Positions 55,553-64,000 of a stretch of DNA of 64,000 nt are shown here, piece by piece. This stretch comes from Paracoccus aerodenitrificans (GTDB lineage: Bacteria > Pseudomonadota > Alphaproteobacteria > Rhodobacterales > Rhodobacteraceae): positions 2,356,001 through 2,420,000 of the forward strand of contig NZ_CP115784.1 in the NCBI RefSeq assembly GCF_027913215.1, written 5' to 3'. The notes under the pieces were generated by a model that searched no databases, was not told the origin of the DNA, and saw only the letters and a program-made list of their open reading frames with translations. Position 1 is the stretch's first letter, and each line of letters starts with the position of its first letter. Both the position numbers and the translations under genes were made by a program.

Positions 55553-57259
55553 ATGGCACGCCACCTGATCACCTCCGCCCTGCCCTATATCAACGGTATC
55601 AAGCATTTGGGAAACCTTGTCGGATCCCAACTTCCGGCCGATCTCTATGCGCGGTATCTGCGCGGGCGCGGTCATGAGGTGATGTTCATCTGCGCCACCG
55701 ACGAACACGGCACCCCGGCAGAGCTTGCCGCCGCCAAGACCGGCGAACCAGTCGCGGAATACTGCAAGCGGATGCATGCGGAACAATCGCGTCTGGCCGA
55801 GGGATTCGGGCTGAGCTTCGATCATTACGGGCGTTCCTCCAGCCCGCAGAATCACCGGCTGACCCAGCATTTCGCAGGCAAGCTGGATGAGGCCGGGCTG
55901 ATCCGTGAGGTCAGCGAGAAACAGGTTTATTCGCTGGATGACGGCCGCTTCCTGCCTGACCGCTATATCGAGGGGACCTGTCCGAATTGCGGCTATGAAA
56001 AGGCTCGGGGCGATCAATGCGAGAACTGCACCAAGCAGCTCGATCCGACCGATCTGATCGACCCGCGCAGCGCGATTTCCGGCAGCACCAATCTGGAAGT
56101 GCGCGAGACCAAGCATCTGTTCCTGCGCCAATCCGCGATGCGCGACACGATTGCCGCATGGATCGACAGCAAGACCGGCTGGCCGGTGCTGACGACCTCC
56201 ATCGCGAAGAAATGGCTATTCGACGGGGACGGGTTGCAGGACCGGGGCATCACCCGCGATCTGGACTGGGGCGTGCCGGTGCAGAAGGGCAATCAGCCCT
56301 GGCCGGGAATGGAGGGCAAGGTCTTCTATGTCTGGTTCGACGCGCCCATCGAATATATCGGCGCGACGGCGGAATGGGCCGATGCGCATGGCGGCGACTG
56401 GGAACGGTGGTGGCGTACCGACAAGGGCGCAGATGACGTGACCTATACGCAGTTCATGGGCAAGGATAACGTGCCGTTCCACACTCTCGGCTTCCCGGCC
56501 ACGATAATGGGATCGGACGAGCCGTGGAAGCTGGTCGATTACATCAAAAGCTTTAATTACCTGACCTATGATGGCGGGCAGTTCAGCACGTCACAGGGGC
56601 GCGGCGTGTTCATGGACGATGCGCTCGACCTGTTGCCAGCGGATTACTGGCGGTGGTGGCTGCTGTCTCATGCGCCGGAATCCGGTGACAGTGAGTTCAC
56701 ATGGGAGAATTTCCAGCAATCGGTGAACAAGGATCTCGCCGATGTCTTTGGCAATTTCGTCAGCCGGATCACCAAGTTCTGCCGCTCGAAATTCGGGGAA
56801 GAGGTTCCCGCTGGCGGTGAATGGGGCGAGGCGGAACATGAACTGGCCTCGGCTCTGGCCGAACGGGTCCGCAGCTATGAACGGCTGATGGATCAGATGG
56901 AGGTGCGCAAGGCTGCCGCCGAACTGCGCGGAATCTGGGTGCTGGGGAATGAATATCTGCAAAGTGCGGCCCCCTGGGCAACCTTCAAGGAAGACCCCGA
57001 AAAAGCCGCAATGCAGGTCCGGTTGGGGCTGAATCTGATCGGGCTTTATGCGGTGCTGTCCGCACCGTTCATTCCGTTCACGGCTGCGACGCTGCGCGAG
57101 GCCATGAACAGTTCCGATGAATGGCCCGATGATGTGGAAGCAGCGCTGAATTCTCTGCCACCGGGTCACGGGTTTACGGTCCCGGAGAACCTGTTCACGA
57201 AGATTACCGACGATCAGCGCACAGAATGGTCTGAGAGGTTCAGCGGAACACGCGGCTGA
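55553..57259 (+). CDS. metG: Methionine-tRNA ligase
   Basis: Class I synthetase of 568 residues charging both initiator and elongator tRNA-Met. It has [20 protein letters not shown] at about 5-24 with the HIGH-like [19 protein letters not shown] at about 46-60, and the zinc knuckle [19 protein letters not shown] at about 140-158. The KMSKS position is occupied by [12 protein letters not shown] (about 344-355), the usual variant of this enzyme type. No C-terminal EMAP domain is present. The ATG at 55553 has GGAAGAG upstream. Confidence 0.95.
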   Translation: MARHLITSALPYINGIKHLGNLVGSQLPADLYARYLRGRGHEVMFICATDEHGTPAELAAAKTGEPVAEYCKRMHAEQSRLAEGFGLSFDHYGRSSSPQNHRLTQHFAGKLDEAGLIREVSEKQVYSLDDGRFLPDRYIEGTCPNCGYEKARGDQCENCTKQLDPTDLIDPRSAISGSTNLEVRETKHLFLRQSAMRDTIAAWIDSKTGWPVLTTSIAKKWLFDGDGLQDRGITRDLDWGVPVQKGNQPWPGMEGKVFYVWFDAPIEYIGATAEWADAHGGDWERWWRTDKGADDVTYTQFMGKDNVPFHTLGFPATIMGSDEPWKLVDYIKSFNYLTYDGGQFSTSQGRGVFMDDALDLLPADYWRWWLLSHAPESGDSEFTWENFQQSVNKDLADVFGNFVSRITKFCRSKFGEEVPAGGEWGEAEHELASALAERVRSYERLMDQMEVRKAAAELRGIWVLGNEYLQSAAPWATFKEDPEKAAMQVRLGLNLIGLYAVLSAPFIPFTAATLREAMNSSDEWPDDVEAALNSLPPGHGFTVPENLFTKITDDQRTEWSERFSGTRG

Positions 57260-57372
57260 CCGAAGAGACTGTTTTCCGAAGTCTGGACATTCCCACCTTT
57301 CGGTGAATTCAGTGCCTGAAGAGCGTCCGGTTATGAGACCGGGCTGCTTTATGCGACGGCGAGGCAGGTGTG

Positions 57373-58134
57373 ATGTCGTTCGATCATCAGATGATCATGT
57401 TCTGGGCCATCGCCGCATTGGCCGCATGGGTGCAGACGCTGACGGGTTTCGCGCTTGGCCTGATCCTGATGGGTGCGACGGGAGCACTTGGCCTTATGCC
57501 GGTCCCGCAGGCAGCGGCGATTACCTCGCTGCTGGTGTTGGTCAATGCGATCATCGTTCTGTCGCGGGGCTGGCGGGATATCGACCGATCCGCCCTGAAA
57601 CTGATCCTGTTGGGCGCGTTTCCCGCCCTGATCGCCGGTTTCTTTCTGCTGAACTGGCTTGCGGGGACGGCGCTTGGCCTGCTGCAACTGATCCTCGGCA
57701 TCGTGATCGCAGGATCGGCGGCGCAGCTTGCCTCGAAACCTTCGCCGCGTCCGACACAGTCCGCTCCGGTAACGTTCTTTCTTTCGGGACTGATCGGTGG
57801 CACGATGGGCGGGCTCTTCGCCACGACCGGGCCTCCGGTGATCTGGCATCTCTACCGGCAGCCCATGCAGCTTGCGGCGGTGCGCGTCACGCTGGTTGCG
57901 GTGTTTTTCCTGACCCAGATCCTGAGGACCGGGCTGGTCATCGCCTCGGGCGGCATCACCGCATCGCTGCTGGCAAGCGCTGCGGGGGCCGCGCCGGCGG
58001 TTATTCTGGGAACATGGATCGCACGGCGCTTTCCGCCTCCGGTAGAGCCGGGGACGATCCGGAAGGCTGCCCTTGTTTTGCTGTTCCTGTCGGGGATCTC
58101 GCTGATCATATCCGCGCTCGGCAAGCTTGGCTGA
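57373..58134 (+). CDS. TauE/SafE-family sulfite exporter-like membrane protein
   Basis: Membrane protein of 253 residues with about eight hydrophobic segments. The N-terminal half begins IAALAAWVQTLTGFALGLIL, the second half FFLSGLIGGTMGGLFATTGP, which is the inverted repeat typical of this family (GxxGG before the second unit). Family members export sulfite or other small organosulfur anions. GAGG lies 8 bases before the ATG. A longer overlapping frame on the same strand is a shadow. Confidence 0.85.
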   Translation: MSFDHQMIMFWAIAALAAWVQTLTGFALGLILMGATGALGLMPVPQAAAITSLLVLVNAIIVLSRGWRDIDRSALKLILLGAFPALIAGFFLLNWLAGTALGLLQLILGIVIAGSAAQLASKPSPRPTQSAPVTFFLSGLIGGTMGGLFATTGPPVIWHLYRQPMQLAAVRVTLVAVFFLTQILRTGLVIASGGITASLLASAAGAAPAVILGTWIARRFPPPVEPGTIRKAALVLLFLSGISLIISALGKLG

Positions 58135-58201
58135 CAGCCGAAGGGCTGGCGGTGATGCGCCCGGTTGAGTAACCTGTCGCCACAACCAACCGGGGGACAA
58201 G

Positions 58202-59122
58202 ATGACCCATTGTATCCTGATCGGCGCACCCGTGGACGAGGGCCAGCGTCGGCCCGGCTGCCTGATGGGGCCAGCCGCTTATCGCGTGGCAGGGCTTAGT
58301 TCCGTGCTGGAATCGCTTGGCCATACGATCGAGGATCGCGGGGATGTGGTTCCCGGCGCACCCGGCGATGAGACGCATTTCAACGAAACCGTCCATCACC
58401 TGTCCGAGATCATCGCCTGGACCGAAGCGCTGTCCGACGCAGCGTCCGAGGCCATGACCGCAGGCATGCCGATCTTCATGGGCGGAGACCATTCCCTTGC
58501 TCTCGGCACGGTTTCGGGCGTCGCCGAATACGCAAACAGGCAGCGCAGGCCGCTTTTCGTGATCTGGCTGGACGCGCATAGCGATTTCCACACGCCCGAG
58601 ACAACAACGTCGGGCAATCTTCACGGCACACCGATGGCCTATGCAGCGGGACGGGACGGGTTCGCACCATTCCCCGATTTCCCCTCTCCTGTACCCGGAG
58701 AGAATATCTGCATGTTCGGGATCCGCAGCGTCGATCCCTCGGAACATTCGGCGTTGCAGGAAACGAACATCACCGTAAACGACATGCGGGTTCTGGATGA
58801 GCAGGGAATCGTTGCGCCGTTAAAGGCATTTCTCGACAAGGTGCGTGACGCCGACGGGCTGCTGCATGTCTCTCTGGATGTCGATTTCCTTGACCCTGCC
58901 ATCGCGCCCGCCGTCGGCACGACCGTTCCCGGCGGGGCGACCTTCCGTGAGGCCCATCTGGTCTGCGAGATGCTGCATGAATCCGGGCTTGTCACCTCGC
59001 TGGATCTGGTCGAGCTGAATCCGTTCCTCGATGACCGGGGCCGGACGGCGAAGCTGATGGTCGATCTGGTCGGCTCGATGATGGGACAGAAGGTCTTCGA
59101 CCGCCGCACCCGCAGCTTCTAG
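58202..59122 (+). CDS. rocF: Arginase
   Basis: Manganese enzyme (306 residues) cutting arginine to ornithine and urea. All metal-binding motifs are present: MGGDHSLALG at about 97-106, WLDAHSDFHTPETTTSGNLH at about 121-140, and LDVDFLDPAIAPAVGT at about 225-240. Typical length and start, with GGGGGAC upstream of the ATG. The neighbouring tiny ORF and XpaC-like gene are unrelated by family. Confidence 0.93.
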   Translation: MTHCILIGAPVDEGQRRPGCLMGPAAYRVAGLSSVLESLGHTIEDRGDVVPGAPGDETHFNETVHHLSEIIAWTEALSDAASEAMTAGMPIFMGGDHSLALGTVSGVAEYANRQRRPLFVIWLDAHSDFHTPETTTSGNLHGTPMAYAAGRDGFAPFPDFPSPVPGENICMFGIRSVDPSEHSALQETNITVNDMRVLDEQGIVAPLKAFLDKVRDADGLLHVSLDVDFLDPAIAPAVGTTVPGGATFREAHLVCEMLHESGLVTSLDLVELNPFLDDRGRTAKLMVDLVGSMMGQKVFDRRTRSF

Positions 59123-59185
59123 GCAAGCGGCTTGCAATCGCACCGCTGCCAGCCCATCTGTTCAGTGACCGAAACGGAGTAAACG

Positions 59186-59269
59186 ATGTCCCGGAAAGCC
59201 ACTCAGCGGCTGTCATTCTATCTTCTGATCCTGCTGACGCTTTATGCGTCTCTGGCGGGCGCGAGTTAA
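59186..59269 (+). CDS. Candidate 27-residue membrane peptide
   Basis: A short ORF with its own GGAG site 5 bases before the ATG. The peptide starts MSRKATQRLSFYLLILL (basic N-terminus, then a hydrophobic stretch to about residue 24) and ends LAGAS. It lies between arginase and the XpaC-like gene, 9 bp from the latter. The small size means it could be a chance ORF or a leader for the next gene. Confidence 0.45.
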   Translation: MSRKATQRLSFYLLILLTLYASLAGAS

Positions 59270-59278
59270 GAGGACCGT

Positions 59279-60235
59279 ATGGCGAAACGTTTCGGCGGCC
59301 GTTTTTCTCCGGGTGCACCCGATATGCCCCAACCCAGGGGTGAGCCGGTCCATCCGCTGCAATCTCGGGTCAAATGGATCACGATTTCCGCGTCTCCGTT
59401 TCTTCTCAGCGCGTTCTGGCAGGACCCGTTCGGGCTTGTAACCAACCTGGCGGGATTCGGCATTGTCGCAGCCGGGTCGATGCTGACGCGCGAGGGGCTT
59501 CAGGCCGAGGCTGCCTATGACGCCCGCCGCGTCGCCCGCAAACCGGCATGGCCCCGCAAGCTGTTCGGCGGCATCGCGACCGGGCTTGGGCTGGCCATCG
59601 GTGCTGCCGAAGTCAATGCGCTTGGCGGGGCAGCTCTGGTCGGATTTGCAGGCGCGGTGCTGCATTACATGTCCTTCGGCCCCGACCCAAGGCGCGACAA
59701 GGGGATGGAGGGAATTGATCCGTTCCAGCAGGATCGCGTGGCCCGCTTTATTGCCGAAGGTGAGGAGTATCTTGCCGGAATGCAGGACGCGATCCGCCGC
59801 ACTGGCGACAGGCGGCTGGAGGCCCGGGTTCAGGTCTTCGCAGAAACCGCGCGTGAGTTGTTCCGCCGGGTCGAGGAAGATCCCGGCGATCTTGCCGCCG
59901 CCCGGCGCTATCTTGGCGTCTATCTGATGGGTGCCCGCGATGCGACGGTCAAATTCGCGGATCTCTATGCGCATACGCGCGATCAGTCGGCGCGTGAGGA
60001 TTATGAAAGGCTTCTGACCGATCTTGAGGGCAATTTCGCCGCACGGACCCGTTCGCTCATCGAAGGCGGCCGCACCGATTTCGATATCGAAATGCAGGTC
60101 CTGCGCGACAGGCTGGCGCGTGAGGGTGTGCGGACTCCGGCACCGAAAGATCCTGCAGCGCTTGAAGACCGCCGTGGACATGATCTGACCGGGCTGATCC
60201 GCGAGACGGTCAAGGCGGGACGCAAACAGGACTGA
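59279..60235 (+). CDS. XpaC-like (5-bromo-4-chloroindolyl phosphate hydrolysis) family protein
   Basis: A 318-residue protein with two hydrophobic segments (about 39-65 and 97-125) and a long, charged, helical C-terminal half (about 140-300, with [19 protein letters not shown] and [20 protein letters not shown]). This layout fits the XpaC family, often found next to TelA (toxic anion resistance) genes; no telA is adjacent here. The biochemical function is unknown despite the name. Its stop overlaps the truA start (TGATG). Confidence 0.7.
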   Translation: MAKRFGGRFSPGAPDMPQPRGEPVHPLQSRVKWITISASPFLLSAFWQDPFGLVTNLAGFGIVAAGSMLTREGLQAEAAYDARRVARKPAWPRKLFGGIATGLGLAIGAAEVNALGGAALVGFAGAVLHYMSFGPDPRRDKGMEGIDPFQQDRVARFIAEGEEYLAGMQDAIRRTGDRRLEARVQVFAETARELFRRVEEDPGDLAAARRYLGVYLMGARDATVKFADLYAHTRDQSAREDYERLLTDLEGNFAARTRSLIEGGRTDFDIEMQVLRDRLAREGVRTPAPKDPAALEDRRGHDLTGLIRETVKAGRKQD

Positions 60236-61011
60236 TGCCCCGCTACGCATTTCAGGTCGAATATGACGGCGCTCCTTTCGCCGGCTGGCAGGCTCAGGCC
60301 GATCAGCCGAGCGTGCAGGGCCGGATTGAGCAGGCTCTGGCGCGGCTGGATCAGGGATTTGCCGAAGGAGCCCGGATTTTCGCCGCAGGCCGGACAGATG
60401 CCGGGGTTCATGCGACCGGACAGGTCTTTCACGCAGACCTTCAGAAATCTTGGGACGGATTCCGGTTATGCGAGGCGCTCAACTGGCATCTGAAACCCGA
60501 TCCCATCGCAGTGATCCGTTCAGCGGAGATATCCGAGGACTTCCACGCCCGCTTCTCGGCGCTTGAAAGGCAGTATTGTTTTCGTCTGGTCGCTCGCCGC
60601 GCACCGATCGTGTCGGATCGCGGTCAGGTCTGGCAGGTTCTGAGGCCGCTGGACATTGACGCCATGCGCGAGGCGGCAGGCCATCTGATCGGGCAGCACG
60701 ATTTCACCACATTCCGCAGCACGATGTGCCAGGCAAAATCTCCGGTGAAGACACTGGACGAGATCACCATAGAGGCCCATCCCTACCCTGCCGGGCAGGA
60801 AATCCGTTTCCATCTTCGCGCCCGCAGCTTCCTGCATAATCAGGTACGCAGCATCGTCGGAACCCTGGAAAGGGTCGGTGCAGGTGCATGGCCGCCGATC
60901 CGGGTGCGTCATGCACTGGAAGACCGGGATCGCGCGGCATGCGGGCCGGTCTGCCCGCCTCAGGGTCTGTCCCTGACCGGCGTGCGTTACGATCCAGATC
61001 CTTTCGCCTGA
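60235..61011 (+). CDS. truA: tRNA pseudouridine(38-40) synthase
   Basis: Modifies positions 38-40 in the anticodon arm of many tRNAs. The 258-residue protein has [14 protein letters not shown] at about 8-21, the catalytic [15 protein letters not shown] at about 49-63 (Asp in RTDAGVHA), and [16 protein letters not shown] at about 196-211. It lies just before a tRNA gene but the two are not known to be linked. Confidence 0.95.
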   Translation: MPRYAFQVEYDGAPFAGWQAQADQPSVQGRIEQALARLDQGFAEGARIFAAGRTDAGVHATGQVFHADLQKSWDGFRLCEALNWHLKPDPIAVIRSAEISEDFHARFSALERQYCFRLVARRAPIVSDRGQVWQVLRPLDIDAMREAAGHLIGQHDFTTFRSTMCQAKSPVKTLDEITIEAHPYPAGQEIRFHLRARSFLHNQVRSIVGTLERVGAGAWPPIRVRHALEDRDRAACGPVCPPQGLSLTGVRYDPDPFA

Positions 61012-61126
61012 TATTCTCTGGCACAGCAGCGAAGCAGGCATCGTGCCGCTTCTGCCTTGTATGTGCCGACCGCCATGATAGATTTGCGCCCTCTGGAAAC
61101 CGTTTGCTTCGCGTTTCCAACCGGTT

Positions 61127-61212
<86 letters not shown>

Positions 61213-61237
61213 GCTTTCCCTTGTCAGGCCTACCTGC

Positions 61238-61882
61238 ATGAACGACCTTCCTCCCCTGACCGATCTGGCCGGTGTGCCGGTTCTGTTCGTCATGGCGGCA
61301 CAGCCGGAATACGGCCCCGAATTACAGGCGCGTTTTACGCCGCTGATGACCGGGATCGGTCCCATCGAGGCGGCTTTGTCTCTGGGTGCGGCGCTGACCC
61401 GACTGCAAATTGCGGGAAACCTGCCACGGCTGGTCGTTTCACTTGGCTCTGCCGGATCGGCGCGGCTTGAACAAACGGCGATCTATCAGGCAAGTTCGGT
61501 CAGCTGGCGCGATATGGATGCCTCGGCTCTGGGGTTTCCGAAAGGCGTGACGCCTCTGCTGGACCTGCCGGAAACCCTGCCGCTTGACCTGAGAATTCCC
61601 GGTATCCCGGAAGCGAGCCTGTCGACGGGCGCGAATATCGTCTCTGGCGCGGGATATGACGCCATCCCCGAAGACATGGTGGATATGGAAAGCTTCGCCG
61701 TCCTGCGGGCCTGTCAGCAATTCGGGCTTCCCCTGATCGCGCTGCGTGGCATCTCGGACGGGGCCGAGGATCTGACGCAGGTCAGCGACTGGACCCGCTA
61801 TCTTCACATCATTGATCAGCGCCTCGGCATCGCGGTCGACCGGCTCTGCGACGCTTTGTCATCCGGAGAGATCAGGGTTTGA
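61238..61882 (+). CDS. 5'-Methylthioadenosine/S-adenosylhomocysteine nucleosidase
   Basis: A 214-residue nucleosidase of the MtnN family, cleaving adenine from methylthioadenosine or S-adenosylhomocysteine. Family features: VLFVMAAQPEYGPELQ at the N-terminus, TGIGPIEAALSLGAALTR at about 38-55, the DMESFAVLRACQ segment carrying the catalytic Glu at about 147-158, and LRGISDGAEDL with the catalytic Asp at about 168-178. It is slightly short. It begins only 25 bp after the tRNA. Together with metH it would support the methionine/AdoMet cycle. Confidence 0.8.
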   Translation: MNDLPPLTDLAGVPVLFVMAAQPEYGPELQARFTPLMTGIGPIEAALSLGAALTRLQIAGNLPRLVVSLGSAGSARLEQTAIYQASSVSWRDMDASALGFPKGVTPLLDLPETLPLDLRIPGIPEASLSTGANIVSGAGYDAIPEDMVDMESFAVLRACQQFGLPLIALRGISDGAEDLTQVSDWTRYLHIIDQRLGIAVDRLCDALSSGEIRV

Positions 61883-61939
61883 AGCTTGCCGCGCACCTTG
61901 CCGGTGCCTTAAGGAGAACGAACCAAACAGAAGGCACGC

Positions 61940-63766
61940 ATGGCCCGCGCACCAAAAGCAGCAATTGACCGTCCCTCCAGCCGCCGAGTAGGCGCTCTGT
62001 CCGCCCTGTGGCCCTTTATCCAGCCCTATCGTGGCATGGCACTTGCCGCGTTGCTAGCGCTGATCTGTACCGCGACGATCAGTCTGATCCTGCCACTGGC
62101 GGTGCGCCGCGTCGTGGACGGGTTCGATGTCGGCTCGATGCTGCTGGACGAATATTTCGGGGCGGCACTGCTGATCGTGACAGCGCTCGCTGTGGGCACC
62201 GGGCTGAGATATTATCTGGTGACCCGTCTGGGCGAACGCATCGTCGCCGATATCCGCAAGGCAGTCTTTGCCCGCGTGCTCGGCCTGTCGCCATCCTTCT
62301 ATGAACGTGTCGTCACCGGAGAGATCCTCAGCCGGATCACCACCGATACAACAGTGATACAGTCGGTGATCGGATCCTCCGTCTCGGTGGCTTTGCGCAA
62401 TATGCTGCTGATGATCGGCGGTCTGGTGATGCTGTTCATGACCTCGGTCAAGCTGAGCGCATTGGTCCTGCTGCTGGTGCCGGTCATCCTTGTTCCGATC
62501 ATCGGACTTGGACGCCGACTGCGGGTGCTGGCGCGGGAAAATCAGGACTGGATCGCGGCATCATCGGGGACCGCCTCCGAAGCGCTGCTGGCAGCGCAGA
62601 CCGTGCAGGCCTTTACGCATGAGGATGCAACGCGTGAGGAATTCGCGCGGGTGACCGAGGAAAGCTTTCTGTCTGCAAAGCACCGCATCGCCACCCGCGC
62701 GGCGCTGACGGTGATCGTGATTTTCCTGATTTGCGCCGGGATCATCGGTGTGCTGTGGATCGGCGCACGCGATGTCCAGCTTGGCCTGATGAGCGTCGGC
62801 GAACTGGTGCAATTCGTCATCTACGCCGTGCTTGTCGCAGGTTCGGTCGGGGCGCTGTCCGAGATATGGGGTGAGCTTCAACGCGCCGCCGGTGCGACCG
62901 AGCGCCTGGCCGAGCTTCTTGCCGCCACCGACGCCGTAACAGATCCCGCCGATCCGGTCGCCCTGCCGCGCCCCGTTGCCGGAGAGATCGTTTTCGACGA
63001 TGTGACGTTCCGCTATCCGTCACGCCCAGAAAGCGCGGCGCTTCAGGATGTGACGCTTGCGATCCGTCCGGGCGAAACCATTGCCCTTGTCGGTCCCTCC
63101 GGCGCGGGCAAGACGACCGTTATCCAGCTGATCCAGCGTTTCTGGGACCCGGCACAGGGACGCATTACGCTTGACGGGATTGATCTGCGCGACATGTCCC
63201 GGCCCGATTTCCGCTCGGCCATTGCTCTGGTCCCGCAGGATCCGGTGATCTTCGCAACCTCCGCCCGCGAGAATATCCGCTTCGGCCGTCCTGACGCCAC
63301 CGATGCCGAGGTAGAAGCCGCTGCCCGTGCCGCCAATGCAGACGGGTTTCTAACCTCCCTGCCCGAAGGATACGAATCGCAGGTCGGAGAGCGTGGCGTC
63401 ATGCTGTCAGGTGGCCAGAAGCAGCGTATCGCCATCGCCCGCGCGATCCTGCGAGATGCGCCGGTCCTGCTGCTGGACGAAGCGACATCCGCGCTTGATG
63501 CGGAATCCGAATTCGCAGTGCAGCAGGCTGTGGACAAGCTGGCCGAGGGCCGCACGACGATCATCGTCGCTCACCGGCTGGCGACCGTGAAGAAAGCCGA
63601 CCGGATCGTCGTCTTCGAAAACGGGGCCATCGTCGCCGAAGGCAGCCATGAAGAGCTTGTGTCGCAGGGCGGGCTTTATGCAAGGCTCGCACGGCTTCAG
63701 TTCACCGATGGGCCGTATGAGGATGTGTTAACCGACAGAACTGCACTGGGCGATGCTGCGGAATAA
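61940..63766 (+). CDS. ABC exporter, fused permease and ATPase (MsbA/LmrA type)
   Basis: A 608-residue half-transporter that would act as a homodimer. The six-helix membrane domain covers about 25-320 with the usual coupling segments. The ATPase domain (about 360-590) has Walker A GPSGAGKTTV at about 394-403, the Q-loop, the signature LSGGQKQRIAIARAIL at about 497-512, Walker B LLLDEATSALDAESE at about 518-532 and the His switch in VAHRLATVKKA. Substrate unknown; relatives export lipids or drugs. Confidence 0.9.
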   Translation: MARAPKAAIDRPSSRRVGALSALWPFIQPYRGMALAALLALICTATISLILPLAVRRVVDGFDVGSMLLDEYFGAALLIVTALAVGTGLRYYLVTRLGERIVADIRKAVFARVLGLSPSFYERVVTGEILSRITTDTTVIQSVIGSSVSVALRNMLLMIGGLVMLFMTSVKLSALVLLLVPVILVPIIGLGRRLRVLARENQDWIAASSGTASEALLAAQTVQAFTHEDATREEFARVTEESFLSAKHRIATRAALTVIVIFLICAGIIGVLWIGARDVQLGLMSVGELVQFVIYAVLVAGSVGALSEIWGELQRAAGATERLAELLAATDAVTDPADPVALPRPVAGEIVFDDVTFRYPSRPESAALQDVTLAIRPGETIALVGPSGAGKTTVIQLIQRFWDPAQGRITLDGIDLRDMSRPDFRSAIALVPQDPVIFATSARENIRFGRPDATDAEVEAAARAANADGFLTSLPEGYESQVGERGVMLSGGQKQRIAIARAILRDAPVLLLDEATSALDAESEFAVQQAVDKLAEGRTTIIVAHRLATVKKADRIVVFENGAIVAEGSHEELVSQGGLYARLARLQFTDGPYEDVLTDRTALGDAAE

Positions 63767-63778
63767 CGCTCAGCGCTT

Positions 63779-63813
63779 CTGACGGCACGGGAGATCCGGA
63801 CCCGAGCCGTCAG
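63779..63813. terminator. Strong hairpin between convergent ABC exporter and pyrG
   Basis: CTGACGGC (63779-63786) and GCCGTCAG (63806-63813) form an 8-bp stem, with an inner CGGG/CCCG pairing and a 9-nt loop. It lies 13 bp after the exporter stop and 4 bp before the pyrG stop. There is no T-run. Confidence 0.6.
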
Positions 63814-63817
63814 CCCG

Positions 63818-64000
63818 TCAGACCAGACGGGCACCTTCTTTCGCGGCCTCGATAAACCCGGCGAACAGGGGCGCAGGCTCAAAGGGTTTGGATTTCAGTT
63901 CGGGATGGGCCTGAACCCCGATAAACCAGCGATGATCCGGGTATTCGACCGCCTCCGGCAGTTTGCCATCCGGCGACATGCCAGAAAATGACAGCCCGGC
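63818..64000 (-). CDS. pyrG: CTP synthase, C-terminal part (runs off the window)
   Basis: The last 60 residues of CTP synthase, which makes CTP from UTP, glutamine and ATP. The piece reads [20 protein letters not shown] then [18 protein letters not shown], the end of the glutamine amidotransferase domain with the His and Glu of the catalytic triad (HPE). The position usually held by an aromatic residue before HPE is Ala here. The stop is at 63818-63820. Confidence 0.92.
   Translation of the reverse strand, partial: AGLSFSGMSPDGKLPEAVEYPDHRWFIGVQAHPELKSKPFEPAPLFAGFIEAAKEGARLV

Noticed and set aside
57303..58172. Plus-strand frame of about 289 codons overlapping the TauE/SafE gene in another frame
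   Set aside because: The TauE/SafE frame gives a typical membrane protein with a ribosome-binding site; the other frame is Arg/Gly/Asp-rich and has no domain.

Overview
This window looks like ordinary chromosome from an alphaproteobacterium of the Rhodobacteraceae, most likely Paracoccus or a close relative. The evidence is about 60% GC, a CcrM-type GANTC methyltransferase, a Rhodobacterales-style flagellar gene order (flgB-flgC-fliE-fliQ-flgF-flgG-flgA-flgH-fliL, divergent from fliI), a PetP/PetR regulator pair, and many ATGA or TGATG stop/start overlaps. I see no insertion sequence, prophage, CRISPR array or rRNA. The genus is an inference.

Layout. 1-8500: the start of a propeller-like protein, a two-part glycosyltransferase, the complete dTDP-L-rhamnose operon (rfbC, rfbB, rfbD, rfbA), a phosphoglycolate phosphatase/ribulose-phosphate epimerase pair and a family 2 glycosyltransferase. 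8600-14600: flagellar rod, ring and export genes and the export ATPase FliI. 14600-18600: a Crp/Fnr-family regulator, two cell-wall proteins (extensin-like and an L,D-transpeptidase) and a HutC-type GntR regulator. 18800-24400: RNase HII, CcrM, an AlkB-type hydroxylase, IlvE, PetP and PetR. 24400-35900: valS, a lipid kinase, a phosphoesterase, dapB, rbfA, a phosphodiester glycosidase, truB, GNAT, NlpC/P60, an M17 aminopeptidase and a small helical protein. 36000-38500: carbonic anhydrase and two lipopolysaccharide-type glycosyltransferases, one resembling family GT29 sialyltransferases. 38500-45900: pheT and pheS interleaved with two Na+/alanine-type symporters. 46000-50700: HisC-like aminotransferase, a zinc-ribbon membrane protein and ftsE-ftsX-plsC. 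50800-57300: a small lipoprotein, metH, a periplasmic protein and metG. 57300-64000: a TauE/SafE exporter, arginase, a tiny membrane ORF, an XpaC-like protein, truA, tRNA-Leu(UAA), a nucleosidase, an ABC exporter and the 3' end of pyrG.

The genes are mostly housekeeping: translation (valS, pheST, metG, truA, truB, rbfA), methionine and amino-acid metabolism (metH, mtnN-like, ilvE, dapB, hisC-like, arginase), envelope building (rhamnose, glycosyltransferases, L,D-transpeptidase, FtsEX-PlsC) and motility. I found no clearly new multi-gene system. The most interesting signals are non-coding: GANTC sites lying in the spacer of the putative ccrM promoter, a 12-bp hairpin that would bury the ribosome-binding site of one alanine symporter, an inverted repeat in the leader of the second symporter, a repeated palindromic element at two gene ends, and a patch of foreign-looking codon use inside valS. 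All start positions were chosen by reading ribosome-binding sites and overlaps by eye.
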